A stretch of DNA of 64,000 bases, from NCBI RefSeq assembly GCF_029784155.1, contig NC_073693.1, forward strand, positions 317,314,351 through 317,378,350. Reading direction: 5' to 3'. The position numbers and the translations under genes are program-made. Below are positions 10,476-23,745 of the stretch, piece after piece. Below the pieces are notes generated by a model that saw only the letters and a program-made list of their open reading frames with translations, made no database searches and had not been told where the DNA came from. The stretch's first letter is position 1; each line of letters begins with the position of its first letter. The DNA is from Uranotaenia lowii (lineage: Eukaryota > Arthropoda > Insecta > Diptera > Culicidae).

Positions 10476-13400
10476 ATTCAAATGGTTTCTAAAAAGCTCG
10501 AAGAAAAATTCACACAAATTTTGATGACTCATAATCAACATACTCTTAATCAGTTATTCGCAGAGAGCACGAAATCCACAGCCCACGTCAATTCCCGGTG
10601 ATGGAAAGTTTATGGGTCGTCGTCGTGGGAAGTTTAAGCGCAAATTTCTGACCCTGATGATGAAAATGAAGATAATGATGATGATGATGGCAGAACAAGT
10701 CGTAAAATCCTTCCGTTTGCCCAAATTTTCCCTTCTTTCCTGCCAGCAGAAACACCCATCGTCCAGTTTTGGGGCAATATTTTTCGCGGATCGTTGTTTT
10801 GCGGTCGAAATTAGCTGTGACTGTGAAAAGTGAGTTAAAGAGGCTAATTTTCTTCCTGAGTTGAAGCAAGAAAAAACTTTTTGGGAGAGAAAATACTTAA
10901 TGCTTTTTTCTTGCTTTGGAAAAAAAATTACCGCGTATTTAAAAGTGATCTGATGAAGAACATAGACTCCTTTTCAAGCGAAATTGATTTCTTACATAAA
11001 TATAAACAAAAACAACCGATGTTTTGTGATGTAGATTAATTTTTTTTGCAATTCTTACCTTTTTTCCAAAAATGCCATGAAATATCATTCAACGACTTAA
11101 ACTGCATATCCCATCACTAAAACTAAGAATTCTTATTTAATTTTTTGGTTCTTATCCGGCTGGGAAGACGACGAAACATGATACCGGATGTGTGCGTTTC
11201 TTGGAATTGTTTGTGGCTTGGGAAGGATCCTTTCCGATTTCCCTCGGGCCCAGATCGTCTGAGGCACGTTTCTGCTGCGCCGTTGTGGAAAACTGAAATG
11301 GCAGAAGAAAACGATACCGGTGATGTGATGAGCAGGCAACATCAGCAGCAAAACAAAACGAAAAAAAAAAAAATGTATCAGAACTGGAATGGAATTATGA
11401 TGAATTGTTTGCTGCCCCGGTGGGTGTTGTTGATGATTGGATGGTGATGCTGTGTATTTATCAAGTTCTTTGTTGCGATTTTGATGGCAGAGTAGCTCAA
11501 AATTTTACTAGAATTTAATAAATCTTAAATAGTTAGGACATTCCTTTTATTGGAATTCCAGTTCAAGGGATTTGATACCTGTTTTCAGTAAATTGGTGAG
11601 TTATGATTTTTTGTCCAAGACATTTCTCATTGAACCATCAGTTTATTTTTAACAGGAATGAATCACTCTAATATGGATGATCCACAACAGATCCAGTTAG
11701 CAAAATAAAATATCGCAAATGGAGAAACCGGAGCTAGATGTGTAGGGATGAGAATATATATTAATGTTCTCATCGCGATTGTTTTTAGAACTTCTTCACA
11801 GCATATTCTGGCGAGGAGGAGAGATTTTGTGCATTGATAGTTACTAACAATGGACTTATACTTTTTGTTTGCATCTAAGTGATATAAATTCCCGGATTTC
11901 CGTCTACAGAAGTCTTAAGAAAAATAATAAATCTTCAACCATGTTATATTGATAACTGTCACTGAATGCAGATAAAAAAGTAAAATGTCATCAACCCATC
12001 CTAGACAGAGCAGAGCTCTAACATAACGTCGTTAATTTTTTTTTTTTTAAACAATTTGATAAACTTTTTGTCAGAACATTATGGGTTCTATTGATATAAG
12101 AATTAAATTTTATCGAACAATATATGAATGATTGTGATTTTTCTCGCGAGGTTTAATGATATCAGGTCATATTGGAAACTAAGCTCTTAAAGTTTTTTTG
12201 CCAAAAAAAAACACATAACTAATTTAGTTGAAAACTTAAGATTCGCAGAATTTGGTTCCCATCAAAAAGTATAATTACAATTTTTTTTCCAGTGCATATT
12301 CATTAAAACTACATCATTAATACAAATTCAATCAACCTTGACCCATTGTTGATCGAAAGTACTTCTAGCCGTACAAGTTTTCTGAAATTTTTAAAATTGT
12401 TTTTAAACTCTTGATTTAATAATAAAATAAAAATTTTCCCTTGAAACTGATTTAAACACCGATTTTCAAGTGGGTATTATTTTGGTTATTGAACTTAACA
12501 AAGACACAGTTTGAAAAACCACTTGTCGGATCGCCACAAAATACTGCACATATAAACATTGCATTACTAAGTAGTAGGTATAACTAAAAAATACATAAAT
12601 TTTCATCGACATATTCAAATGTTATCTATGAAAAAAAAAATCTGCACATTTCTCCAACACAGTTTTAAGATTAATTTTGATTCTTTTTTCAACATAGCGT
12701 TTGAAACATTACAGTTTTAGGAAAAACGAGGGGAGTGAGTCTACTTAAATATGGAAATGTGTGCACTTGTTCTTTTTCTTTATTATTCGCCATTAAGCGT
12801 AGCAAAATCGCATGATTTCAACGGGTGACCCACGATTTTCAAAATTAAATTTTTTTGGTTGGTGAGTTCGACCCAAGGCCCTTAACAGAATTATTGTTGA
12901 CCCTGGGTTTTTTAGAAGGATTTGAAAATTCACTCTCTGGAGCCACCATTTTATTATCTTTGAATTACAAAATAAATTATAAGCATCTTGTTATGATCAC
13001 AGGGTTTCGAACTACGGCGCCTAAGAAAAATATTTTCTACAACAGTGATAATCCGCTTACTACAAAAAAAAAAAAAAACAGTGCAAACTGCGTGCAAAGC
13101 ATTAGCGTCATGCTTTAATTTCCAAAAAAAAGTTACAGAGGTTGTATATAAGAAACGACCGAGAAGTTCACGTAGAATTACAATGTCTTTGTGTGTCAAT
13201 GTGCTTTTCGTCTTAAACTAGCATTCTATAATAAAGGTGGTCGAATTTTTGTTAAAGGAATTTATCTTCAAGAAAAGTCATTCTTCCCTAAGTTGTCATT
13301 TGATACCTATTAATGATCTAAAATGACCCATAAAGATAATATGCAGCATTTTCAACTGCATAACAAAAGTCGAATTAAATATTAGTATAAGCACAAACAA

Positions 13401-13776
13401 GGCAGATGCCGTCGAAATGATTGCGCCCGGCAGTTATGCAAGTAATGTGATCAACACACGAGCTTTGTATCAAACGCTTGCGAGAAAAGTTTACAACGAC
13501 TGCTTTGATCTAAACGCTTGACTCAATGCAAAAGCTTTCAAACTGTTTAGCCTCATGCGTCTCGTTGGAATCAGTATCTTGTTTTTATTTCCCTTCAGAT
13601 CACGTAGCAATCACTAGCTAAAAATGTTGCTTTTACCTAGGATTCCGGAGCAATCGTTGGATCAACTATGTTTTCTTATAATCAAACTTCTAAAAACGGC
13701 CCTTTTCAGGGCCAAAATCTTAAAAAGAGAGAGTCTTGACTTTTCTAGTAGCATTCATTGATAAAGAGTGCGAGGG
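10476..13776. other. Unannotated DNA with two higher-GC islands
   Basis: Islands at about 10580-10860 (with a short GAT run near 10675) and 11140-11450 are separated by AT-rich DNA. No open frame has recognisable motifs. From 11450 to 13776 the sequence is AT-rich and featureless to inspection. Confidence 0.4.
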
Positions 13777-13995
13777 GGGGGTGGTATGGATGGGTCGGTG
13801 GTGGTGGTGTGCGATGGTTGGGTGGGTGGTGGTGGTGTGCGATGGTTGGGTGGGTGTTTGTTGTGTGCGATGGGTGAGTGGGTGGTGGTGGTGTGCGATG
13901 GGTGAGTGGGTGGTGGTGGTGTGCGATGGGTGGGTGGTAAGGATGGATGGTAATGTTCGATGGGCCAGTAGCATGGAAGGCCGGGTGGTGGTGTG
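13777..13995. repeat. GT-rich minisatellite, about 30-bp unit
   Basis: Imperfect tandem copies built on GGTGGTGGTGTGCGATGGGT with GAGTGGGTGG spacers, four to five clear units then decay toward 14090. It sits directly before the (GT)n tract and may have been its source or product. Confidence 0.8.
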
Positions 13996-14100
13996 CGATG
14001 GGTGAAAAGGATGGGTGGGTAATGATGGATAATAGGCTGCGGTGGGCGGGTGATGTTCCATGGGTAGTGACGGGAGGTGTGTGTGGCATGACGATGGAAG

Positions 14101-14438
<338 letters not shown>

Positions 14439-15386
14439 TAGGTGGTGTGGATGGCTAATTGGTGTCGCGGGTGATCTGAGCTATCACTACTTGTTCCTGC
14501 CGCTGTTGGCCAGCTCTGCTCTGCTCTGCCCATGTGACAGGTTTGAATTTCTCGGAAAAAATGAAACAAACCGTCAGTCGACCCCTTCTTTTATACCTTT
14601 CGAAGGCTGGAAAAAAACAAAACTCAAGAAGGGGCGGGGCGTCCTAGTTTTCTTTCACTTTCGAATAGCCAATCAACGTTGAGCAGGCTTGGTATGTCTT
14701 TTAAGAAAGATGTCTTTGAAAGAGGAGTTTTTCGTGACGCGAGATCCGTTCGCGAATTTCAATTTACCCCCCTATAGTGTTGCCGTAAGACGTAATTCTA
14801 CGTCAAAAAATCAGGCTTGAGGAAGACAAAACACGATTAGCCAATAACTAATGTAGTCTGCATACACTAGAAAGCGCTTTTGACTCAACTTTGACTACAT
14901 TATCAGTTTGTTTATGCAGGTTGTGGACAGTATCTTGAAAAAAATGAAAGCTTAGTATACATTGAACTTTTTCCGGAGTCATTTTTAAAAATGACTGTAA
15001 ATCAAACAACCATCAAACAGGATTTTAATGCACATTTCCTTGATGAAAAAATTACAATAACAGTTGAAGATCACTTCATCCTTCTTTTTAAAAATCAGTT
15101 TGATTTTGAAAAGTTTTTTACAGCTCAAAAAACTCAAAAAAAATATCTCATATCAGCTCTACTTTATTATTTATTTTGAAACTTTTTTTAAATTTCGACC
15201 ATATTTATAGGAAGCCGACTGAAATGTTTAGGGTTATACCAAGTTCTTCCAACCATTTGTTCCAGCACAAGATGGCTGCCTTTCATCATAAGATTTATCG
15301 AATGAACTCCATTCCTCTCTTAACTGAAGAAAGAAAAAGAAGCTTCAATATATTTTCCAAATTTATATATATATAAAAATGGATTT
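14439..15386. other. Unannotated DNA
   Basis: A moderately GC-rich start (to about 14770), then AT-rich. No supported gene or repeat boundary. Confidence 0.4.
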
Positions 15387-15420
15387 CTGTCTGTCTGTCT
15401 AACTGTCTGTCTGTCTGTTC
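15387..15420. repeat. (TCTG)n tract at the head of a tandem array
   Basis: A run of TCTG units with one interruption (TCTAACTG), immediately followed by CCTATAGACTCAGAAACTAC and the first unit of the degenerate array. Confidence 0.85.
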
Positions 15421-17950
15421 CCTATAGACTCAGAAACTACTGAACCAATTTGCGCGAATCTTGGCAGGTGGGGTATTGGAGGCAGGGGAAGGTTCCTATT
15501 ATGGTCTGAGACCCCTTCCTCTCTCATGAAGGGGGTGAGGGGCCTCCTAAATAAAATACAATTTTTTGCATAACTCGAAAACTCATCAAGCAAATGGTAT
15601 CAAATTTGGCATGGGGTGGTATTTGGGAACGAGGAATATTTCCATGAATATAAGGTACCCCTCCCTCCTCTCAGTGCACTGTGGTCCGAAAGGGCTAAAA
15701 GTGGAACTTTTTTCGTAGCGCCTCTGTCTTTCATCTTATCTCTTAAGTGTCTTCGAAACATTTGCTTCTTCAAACATGCTTCATAACTTGAAAGCATCAA
15801 AAGTTAGTCAAAGTCCACTATAAAAAAATTGAAAATTCTAACTTTTTAATTTCAATAGATAGAGCTTTACTTTATACTACAAAGTTGTAGAATACGTGAA
15901 AATATGAAACTTTGTTGAATACATTAAAACTCTATCTCTTTTCAGAGCAGAGTTATAAAGGTTTTATTTTGATAGTTATTTAAAAGTTAGTTTTTTAAAC
16001 TTAAATATAGTTAGATGAGGATTTACATGAATAAGATATTCTGAACATTTGTTGAGGCATTTAAATCACACGTTTTGCACAAGATTTCAACTTTCTACGA
16101 CGTTTTCTAACCAAGTTATTGCAACTTTAAGTTTTATTTCTACTCAACTTCACGAGCGTTTATTGCAAAATCGTGCAAGTGGATTTTTAAAACTAATAAA
16201 CCACATTGAAGTTTGAACTAAGTGAAACAAATTGGCGTTGGTTCCATTTGTCTCCACGCGCTCGTATTTGAACACAACAAGCATATATTTGATGTGTTTC
16301 GCGTATTTCCATACGAAAAATGGAAAAATTGATTTCCAGGCTACGCAGATGCTGCGCAGAACGAAGGCAGAAGGCAGTTGAAAATAATTTTTGTATGGAA
16401 ACACGCAAAACACATCAAACGTATGCTTGTTGTGTTCAAATACGAGCGCGTGGAGACAAATGGAACCAACACCAATTTGTTGCACTTAGTTCAAGCTTCA
16501 ATGTGGTTTATTAGTTTTAAAAATCCACTTGCACGATTTTGCAATAAACGCTCGTGAAGTTGAGTAGAAATAAAACTTAAAGTTGCAATAACTTGGTTAG
16601 AAAACGTCGTAGAAAGTTGAAATCTTGTGCAAAACGTGTGATGTAAATGCCTCAACAAATGTTCAGAATATCTTATTCATGTAAATCCTCATCTAACTAT
16701 AGTTAAGTTTAAAAAACTAACTTTTAAATAACTTTCAAAATAAAACCTTTATAACTCTGCTCTGAAAAGAGATAGAGTTTTAATGTATTCAACAAAGTTT
16801 CATATTTTCACGTATTCTACAACTTTGTAGTATAAAGTAAAGCTCTATCTATTGAAATTAAAAAGTTAGAATTTTCATTTTTTTTATAGTGGACTTTGAC
16901 TAACTTTTGATGCTTTCAAGTTATGAAACATGTTTGAAGAAGCAAATGTTTTGAAGACACTTAAGAGATAAGATGAAAGACAGAGGCGCTACGAAAAAAG
17001 TTCCACTTTTAGCTCTTTTGGACCACTGTGAGTGGGGTGATAGGCAAAACTTATCAAGATATTGGAATCAAATTTGGCATGGGAAGGTATTTGGATACAA
17101 AAAATATTTCAATGGTTATTTGAGACTCCTCCCTCTTTGCAGTAGAAAGGGGGTTACATAGCTCAAAAACTAATTAAGCAAATAGAACCAAATTTGGCAT
17201 GGACGGGTAATTGGGAACGTAATATGTTCTAATGATTGTTTGAGACCCCTTCCTTCATCCAGCGGAGAGAAAGGAAAGAGGGAGGGGAGTTTCATGCAAT
17301 TTTTACTTCAAAACTTAAGCACTTTAACAGCAAATGGAACCAAATTTGGCTTGGAACGATATTGGGGTACGAGAAATGCTTTTATTTATCAATATTTTTT
17401 ATCTCTCATTCCTTCAAAAAGGTGGATGAAAAGGGAGAGGAGAGGTCTCCCTTACAATTTTCAGTATAACTGGAAAGTTGATCGAGCAAATTGTACCATA
17501 TTTGGCATGTGAGAGTATTTGGATACGAGAAATCTTTCTATTATAAATTGAAGCCCCACCTCATATTTTGGATGGTATTTCAATACGAGGAACTTTTCTA
17601 TGCGAAACCATTCCTTTCTGGTATTAGGAGAATAGAATTGAGAAGACAGGAAGAGAAGAGGAAAGCTTATATCAAACTTTTATTTTACAAAATTCGAGAA
17701 ATGGACAAAACTTAACATGGAAAATCATTTTGATATGATTCTATGATTATCTGACACACCATCTTCCTGTCAGTGAGTAGGTACATACAAGGAGGGAGGT
17801 GAGCTCAATACGAAGCCAACAAATGGAAACAATTATGGCATGGAAAGGTATTTGGTTACGAGATATTTTTTACGATTGTTATAGACCTTCACGCTTTACA
17901 GTGTAGAACGGAAAAGAAAGGATTCAGGTCATATGCTTGTTGAAATCCGA
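15421..17950. repeat. Degenerate tandem array, 120-160 bp units, split by a foldback element
   Basis: The core word AAATTTGGCATGG or a variant recurs near 15461, 15602, 17070, 17190, 17342, 17499, 17708 and 17830. Each is usually followed by GTATTTGG-TACGAG and later by a pyrimidine-rich CCCCTCCCTCC segment. Spacing is 120-220 bp. The large gap between 15602 and 17070 is filled by the foldback element at 15677-17030. No function is evident. Confidence 0.75.
15677..17030. mobile_element. Long foldback (inverted-repeat) element, 644-bp arms
   Basis: The left arm 15677-16320 and right arm about 16388-17030 are near-identical reverse complements around a 67-nt loop. The termini are CACTGTGGTCC and its near-complement GGACCACTGTG. 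A 4-bp direct repeat AGTG flanks it (15673-15676 and 17031-17034), and the flanks rejoin as one unit of the surrounding tandem array, so it looks like a discrete insertion rather than a local inversion. Short open frames in the arms mirror one another and have no recognised domain. No transposase is present. Confidence 0.88.
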
Positions 17951-18030
17951 AGTTCCAGCTGCAGCTCTCATTGTTTAACGGTTGCTATTGAATTATGTAA
18001 TAATTTGGTTCAAAATAAAACTAACAAAAC

Positions 18031-18441
18031 AGATTTGTCTCAGCACGTGTCCGGGCCGAACAAATCCGGAAAATTTTATACGAACATCTGGAAAAATCTG
18101 GCCATTTGCTTTCAAAATTGAAGACCTTAATTCCAATATCTGGGTCAATTTTGTCACAATTCAGAAATAACTCAACAAAAATCAAGAAAAATTGGAAAAA
18201 AAAATTCTTCAAAAATTGAAATTGAAAATCTTGAAGATTTGAATTCGTTTTAAAAGCTTCCATAAAACCAACCATGGTTTTTTTCATAGAACTTGCTCGA
18301 ATAATTTTATTTTGGAGGCAGAATAAATAAAAAATTTACAACACAACTTGTTATTTTTCGTTTGATTTGCCAAATAAAGTGAATAAATCTGGGCAAAATC
18401 CGAGCATTTTTTAACAAATTCCGGGCTTCCTGGAAACCTTA
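18031..18441 (+). mobile_element. hAT-type MITE (CCGGGC family), copy B, degenerate
   Basis: Shares the CAGCACGTGTCCGGGC start region, the internal TTTGATTTGCCAAATAAAGTGAATAAATCTGGGC-like segment (about 18359-18392) and a decayed right end TCCTGGAAACCTTA. The left terminal repeat is not recognisable. Confidence 0.7.
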
Positions 18442-18785
18442 CCATACAATGACTGATTTTAAGCATTCTACAAAAAAAATGCATTTTCAAACGTTTTTAC
18501 CAGCTTTTTCGAGTTTCAGCAAGTAAATAAAAAGACTTTTTTCTTTTTTAGTGTCTGAACTTGAAACAATGATGAAACCCACTAGGCCCGGGCGAAGGAC
18601 TCATCCATGGGGACAAGTTTTGAAATTCGAATTTAGCTGAAAATAATTACAATATCGAAAAAACACAGTTAATAAGAATTTAAAAGATTTGTTGCTAGTT
18701 TTGAAAGCACAAAACAAATATATATTGAGTTAATATTGCGCGTATAAAATAGGCTTAAAATTTGCTACTTTTAATCATTTTCAGT
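18442..18785. other. AT-rich unannotated stretch
   Basis: Nothing supported. Confidence 0.4.
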
Positions 18786-18796
18786 ACTTTTCATGT

Positions 18797-18902
18797 TTTT
18801 TTTTTGTTTCGATTATATTCGTTTTACCATCTTAATGGCTCGAATTCGCGGACATCGGCTCAGGAGACAACAGACTTGCCAACTGAGCTATAACACAAGC
18901 CC
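18797..18902 (-). mobile_element. tRNA-derived SINE, family A copy 2, internally deleted
   Basis: Minus-strand head TGTGTTATAGCTCAGTTGG with intact A-box-like TAGCTCAGTTGG and B-box-like AATTCGAGCC, then a direct jump to the 3' tail (AAAACGAATATAATCGAAAC). Relative to copy 1 about 88 nt between the B box and the tail are missing. Perfect 11-bp duplications ACTTTTCATGT flank it (18786-18796 and 18903-18913), so the short form itself may have been inserted. Confidence 0.88.
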
Positions 18903-18913
18903 ACTTTTCATGT

Positions 18914-20527
18914 ATATTCCAAAAACATTATTTAAAATAAAGAAAAGAAGTAAAACGTTTATAAATTTTCAAGCACAGCTAAAGTTTAACATTTCAATCT
19001 AATCTTCGTATCTTAAATTCGATTTAGTTAACACTTCTTTAAAAATTTGTAAAAAATTTATTATTTTAAACAATTGGCAAAAGCAAACAAATAGATTTTT
19101 TTTTCTTTTTCCACAGAAGTCAAAATAACCAACGGTCTGAAAGAAAGTTGATAAAAACCTTTATGTTTATAACTTTTTGTAGTGTTTTAAGTTTTGTCCG
19201 AAAAGTGCGAAAATTTCTTCAGTATTACTTGCCTGTTTTAAAAAGTTTTAGAGCCCCAAAATAAATCGAAAATGCCCTTAACTTTTTTGCATCCCAGTAA
19301 AAGGCGAATTTTTTTGGTCTTGAGTAATTCATCAAAACCTTATTGAATGTGAAGTTGAGCATTTAGAAGAACAAGATACACAAAACAAAAAAAAAAGGCT
19401 GAAATTGGTTTATTGAAGAACATTTCATGTTAGCATAAAAATTCTGAAGATAAAAAAGATTTGTTTTAATGAGTTATAAAGTATTGGATGAACTTGTTGA
19501 GTTGTTCTAGTTAATGAAAACTTTTTTAAAGGCAAGACAGGGTTTTTTTTTAAAAATTACTATGCGGATTTTATCCGAAACATATCAACGCAAATGCCGG
19601 AATTTATTGATATTAAAAAAAATATGAAGACTCGAAAAGAAACATTGAAAATCCCAGCGAATTGTAGTTATGAATCCCTAAAAGTATGGATATAAACAAT
19701 TGCTGAATTATTGTAAAGCTATTGATAATTATTGATATTTACAAAAATTAATGAAAAAAAGTAATCTATATTGTTAAAATTTATCCAATCGGCCAAACTG
19801 AAATTGTTTAATGGGGTTTCATTTGAATTTCTATCCTAGAATAGAAATTCATATCAAAAGTTCTTCAAAACAAGTATTCTACTATTGATTCAGATGTACT
19901 TTTGTTTTAAATTTTTCTACTGAAGTAAATATCCTGAATTCAGCATATCATTTTCTAATTGTTAATTTTCAAATTTGTTTCAATTCAAATAAAGATTCCA
20001 TTTACTGACAATTTCAAGTCTTGTGTAGTTGTTTTAGTTTCACGATTTTTTTAATTTTGAGAAATCGAGATCTTTGTTGAGTTTTTTAAGCTCATTGAAT
20101 TTATTAATGATTACTTAATGATTGTAAATGTGTCTTAAGCAATTTATCTACATTCTGATTTTTTGTTTTAAATTTTATGTTTGGATAAATTCAGAATAAC
20201 CATTTGACAGATTTGTCTGTTTCTGATGTGAAATTTAAAATTATAATCCTCATCACATTTTTAAAAATTTCAACATATTGCTAAGAAACGATTTTCTGTG
20301 TTTATGAATTTGAAAAAGAAATAAAAAATTGAGAAATTTTTTGGATGAAAAACAAAGTTATTCTTTCTTTGGTTGTGAATTTTTTTCTCAAGTTTGTATA
20401 TGAAAAGCATTTATTTTTTTTTTTCGAAAAATTTATTTCAAGATATTATTTAAATTTCAGACACAGAATTGTGGTTTTGAAAAAATCTATTGATAAGGTA
20501 TAGTTATAACCTGCAAACCTAACTACC
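18914..20527. other. AT-rich unannotated stretch
   Basis: No coding or repeat structure recognised. Confidence 0.4.
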
Positions 20528-21335
20528 TATACTGCCCCTTCTCGCATAACAGCATCATATGAATTTTCGTCATTTTTCATCAAACCTGACAGTTCGTCAT
20601 TTTGAACATAGGGCTTCAATATAAAACAATAAAAAAGAGATTTTGTTCTAGAAATTTCGAAAAAAATATCAACTTGTGGCTGTCCCATATGGAATATACC
20701 CGCATAACAGTACCATTTGTGTAATACCACGGATTTGGTTACTTTTCAATGCTTCTTTCGGCGAAATAGTCCTTGATTTATTTCTTTGAATATTAAAAAA
20801 AGATTTCACTCACTTGATGTCGAATTATGCACCCTAGTTTTCGAAGCCAGGTCAGTAAGAAAAAAGGAATGTCTTCCTAAGCGAAAAACTATCAGATGCA
20901 ATCAAAAATCGTTAAAAGATTCAACTTACAGTACGGAATTCACGATATTTTTCCAAAAGTATGTTTGTTTTAATGAAAATTGTTTTTAAAGGTTCAGAAA
21001 TGATCAAATTTAAGTCTTAGAAAGAAGCTTGGTGAGAAAAACATATTATGTATGGGACTGTTATGCGAGTAGATTTAAAAAAAGGTTTGAAATATGCTCG
21101 CATAACAGTCCCATAACGAAAAAAATGGTGCTCCCGACCTTAACAATGACCGAATTTCGAAAATTTCAGGTCTTACGATTTATTATGACAACCTAGAACA
21201 CATTCCATCAAATGTTTTTCGTTTATGCTGAAAGTTGTGGTCACAATTTCAAAATATATTCCAAAACAGAAAAAGCTGATTTTCTCGCTTGCTTGTTTTT
21301 GCATATGAGACTGTTATGAAAGTAGGGGCAGTATA
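20528..21335. mobile_element. Non-autonomous TIR element, possibly Tc1/mariner-like
   Basis: The termini TATACTGCCCCTTCTCGCAT and, as reverse complement of the right end, TATACTGCCCCTACTTTCAT form a 25-bp inverted repeat with three differences. The ends abut TA, consistent with a TA target duplication. The word CGCATAACAG or its complement recurs inside (near 20542, 20700, 21060 and 21096), giving a set of internal inverted sites. No transposase frame is present. Superfamily assignment is tentative. Confidence 0.72.
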
Positions 21336-22153
21336 TATTTTTTAGTTACAGTTTATAATAAAATTCATAACTCTGAAAATTGAAAATCGTTTTTAGACGT
21401 GTCTTATCAATTGATTTCCTCGTTTATGTAATGGATATAAATAGTGTTTTTGTGAGTTTACCTTTCAACAATAAATACGTCATAAGGTGTGATATGATTT
21501 TACATGGAAAAAATTCTCACTTACGCACAAAGTAGCGTTCATATTTACCCCATATCTTCCGAGCTATGGAGTTATTACAAACACGCGTTTTTAAGCATTG
21601 GCTGATGATTAAAAATTTCTTTGTATAATCTAATTAATAACAATAATGATAAATCTTGAAAATAAACCTAAAAACATTACTTCATAAGTTTTATAGAATA
21701 GTGGATCTGTGATAATATGTAAAGATGCTTCCCCCTATGTTAAACTGAAAATTACTAATAATTACTCATAAAATCTCACTAATAAATTTAAAAAAATCAA
21801 CAATCCTCACCTAAACTCAATGTTTAGATGTGATTTCAATATAGGAATATAGCCAATATCAGAAGTCATCACAAAACAAGAATTATAAACAAGCCTTTTA
21901 CGCGCACAAATTACAACTAAAAAAAATTGAACTTAGAAGGGAACCTGTTTTTTCCAGGATTTGAGGAGCTTCAGGTTTGAACTGTTAGTATAAAAAAATG
22001 AGTAATTCCGATCATAATTACCCCACTTAGCCCTAATTTGTACGTGTGCGTACAAAATTTGATTAGAATCTGATGAGATCAAGTCAAAATCGAAAAAATC
22101 GCAATGAGAGACCCAAAAAAAAAAGCTGGAAATCTACTATTCGATCAAAATGC
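21336..22153. other. AT-rich unannotated stretch
   Basis: No supported feature. Confidence 0.4.
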
Positions 22154-22520
22154 AGGTAAAGTTGCCGAAAAAAAAATCTGTGTTTAGAAATTAAAAAACT
22201 AACTCCCTGTGATTTTACCCAGAAGTTCTGTGACGGTTTTCTGTGATGCTTTTTTCATTAGTTTCATCCAAAAGTCATGTCAAATTGCGTCCTTTTAACA
22301 TTTTACTTAAGAAAAATAAATTAACATTACCAATTTTATAATGTTTCTCCAATTCTAAGATAATCATGCAATACTTTTATTGACATTAAAAAATAAATTT
22401 AAAAAAAAGTCCAAAATTTTTAAATTCTGTGAAATTTGTAAATATTCTGTGTTCTGTGTCACAGATTTGGTGATGAAAATTGGCTCAAAATTATGTGAAA
22501 TCATAGATTTTTCTGTGAGC
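22154..22520 (-). repeat. Dispersed repeat with CACAGA motifs, copy 1
   Basis: Recognisable inverted similarity to 61388-61690: the CTGTGTTCTGTGTCACAGATT region, the CCTGTGATTTTACCC segment and the AAAGTTGCCGAAAAAAAAATC end all recur there in the opposite orientation. Family not identified. Confidence 0.6.
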
Positions 22521-23559
22521 CATGAGTGAGCTTTAATTTGAATTAAATTGATCATGATTGATTTCACGAAGTTAATGTGAGGAAGGAATGTGAGAGGTTT
22601 TATCAAGCACAATCCGAACATATCAACTGGAGAAGTAACAAAAACATTATTTTTAAACAAGCTCTTCTAGCTAGTTATATAATAAACAGGCCTGATTTCT
22701 TTTACGCAGGGTGAAAAAAGCTACCCTCTGGTAAAATTAACAAAATCCAGTGGTCAAATCGTGCGCAAAATATTTGGACCGCTAGTGGAGAGATATTAAA
22801 AAAAAAGTAATGGACAGCTAAACAAACTCTTCGGCAAGCAACTGGCAGGATTCCAGCCAGAATCTTTTGGTTGACAAGTCTCATCTGGATGTTCCGGAGA
22901 TAAACATGGAGAAAAAAAAAATTTTAAGTCTCGTACTAGAGGATGCTGATAATCTGACAGTCAGTCTTTCATAACGATTGGCACGATGAATGGCTAAATA
23001 TACGAAACAATTTGCCTTCAAATGTGACAATTTTCTCTGAATAGCAGTTCAATAGGTCGAACAAAGTTGATTCTCTGTTCTAGTTGGATCTGGAATCGTG
23101 CCAGTACGCGAAAACTGGGGTGGAGCTATAAAAACCTATGATGTTGATTTTGTGACGAAAGAGGACTATCGGATAAATTTGTCATAACTTCGACGATGTT
23201 AAATTTTTATTGTTATTTTGGGGACCAAGCTTCACTTACTATCAAAAATAGTATTGAATTGTGAAACAGGTTGTATGAAGTACACATTAGGCACCTCGTG
23301 CGCCATCTTTAATTGGACGCTATGTCAAAAATTACTTGACAGAACGTCACAAAAACATGTAAACTATACATTATTTCACACTCACTTAAATCATAGGTAT
23401 TCAAGATTCACCTCTTGCACTGAATCAGGAAATATTTTCTTATAATTTTCTTCGCTTAGTTATTTCTTATTGAAAGTGATTTAGGAAATAAAAAAACTTA
23501 ATTGTGGGATTTTCAAAACGCTGGGGTATAACAAATTGGTAGTATTTTACAGGATTCAA
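22521..23559. other. Unannotated DNA
   Basis: 22700-23150 has somewhat better base composition, but its frames are closed by multiple stops. No family recognised. Confidence 0.35.
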
Positions 23560-23567
23560 ATGTTACA

Positions 23568-23745
23568 GTAGACTGAGTCGATTTGAAGTCATTTTTGAAT
23601 TTTTCAAACCTTGGGGTCGTTTTGGTTTAAAACTGATCCATGATTTTTTGCAGGAGTAACGTTAAGTAACGTTTTTAGGAAAAAATTTAAGCTTGATTTA
23701 GAAAGTTTGAGAAATTCAAAAATTATCCCAAATCGACTCAGTCTA
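23568..23745. mobile_element. Small palindromic MITE, about 178 bp, copy 1
   Basis: The ends TAGACTGAGTCGATTT and their inverted counterpart (AAATCGACTCAGTCTA) extend with mismatches to about 40 bp. An 8-bp direct repeat ATGTTACA lies outside (23560-23567 and 23746-23753). A related half-copy occurs at about 60028. No coding capacity. Confidence 0.78.

Noticed and set aside
22690..23140. Possible retroelement coding remnant
   Set aside because: Composition looked coding-like but all frames carry several stops and no family motif was recognised.
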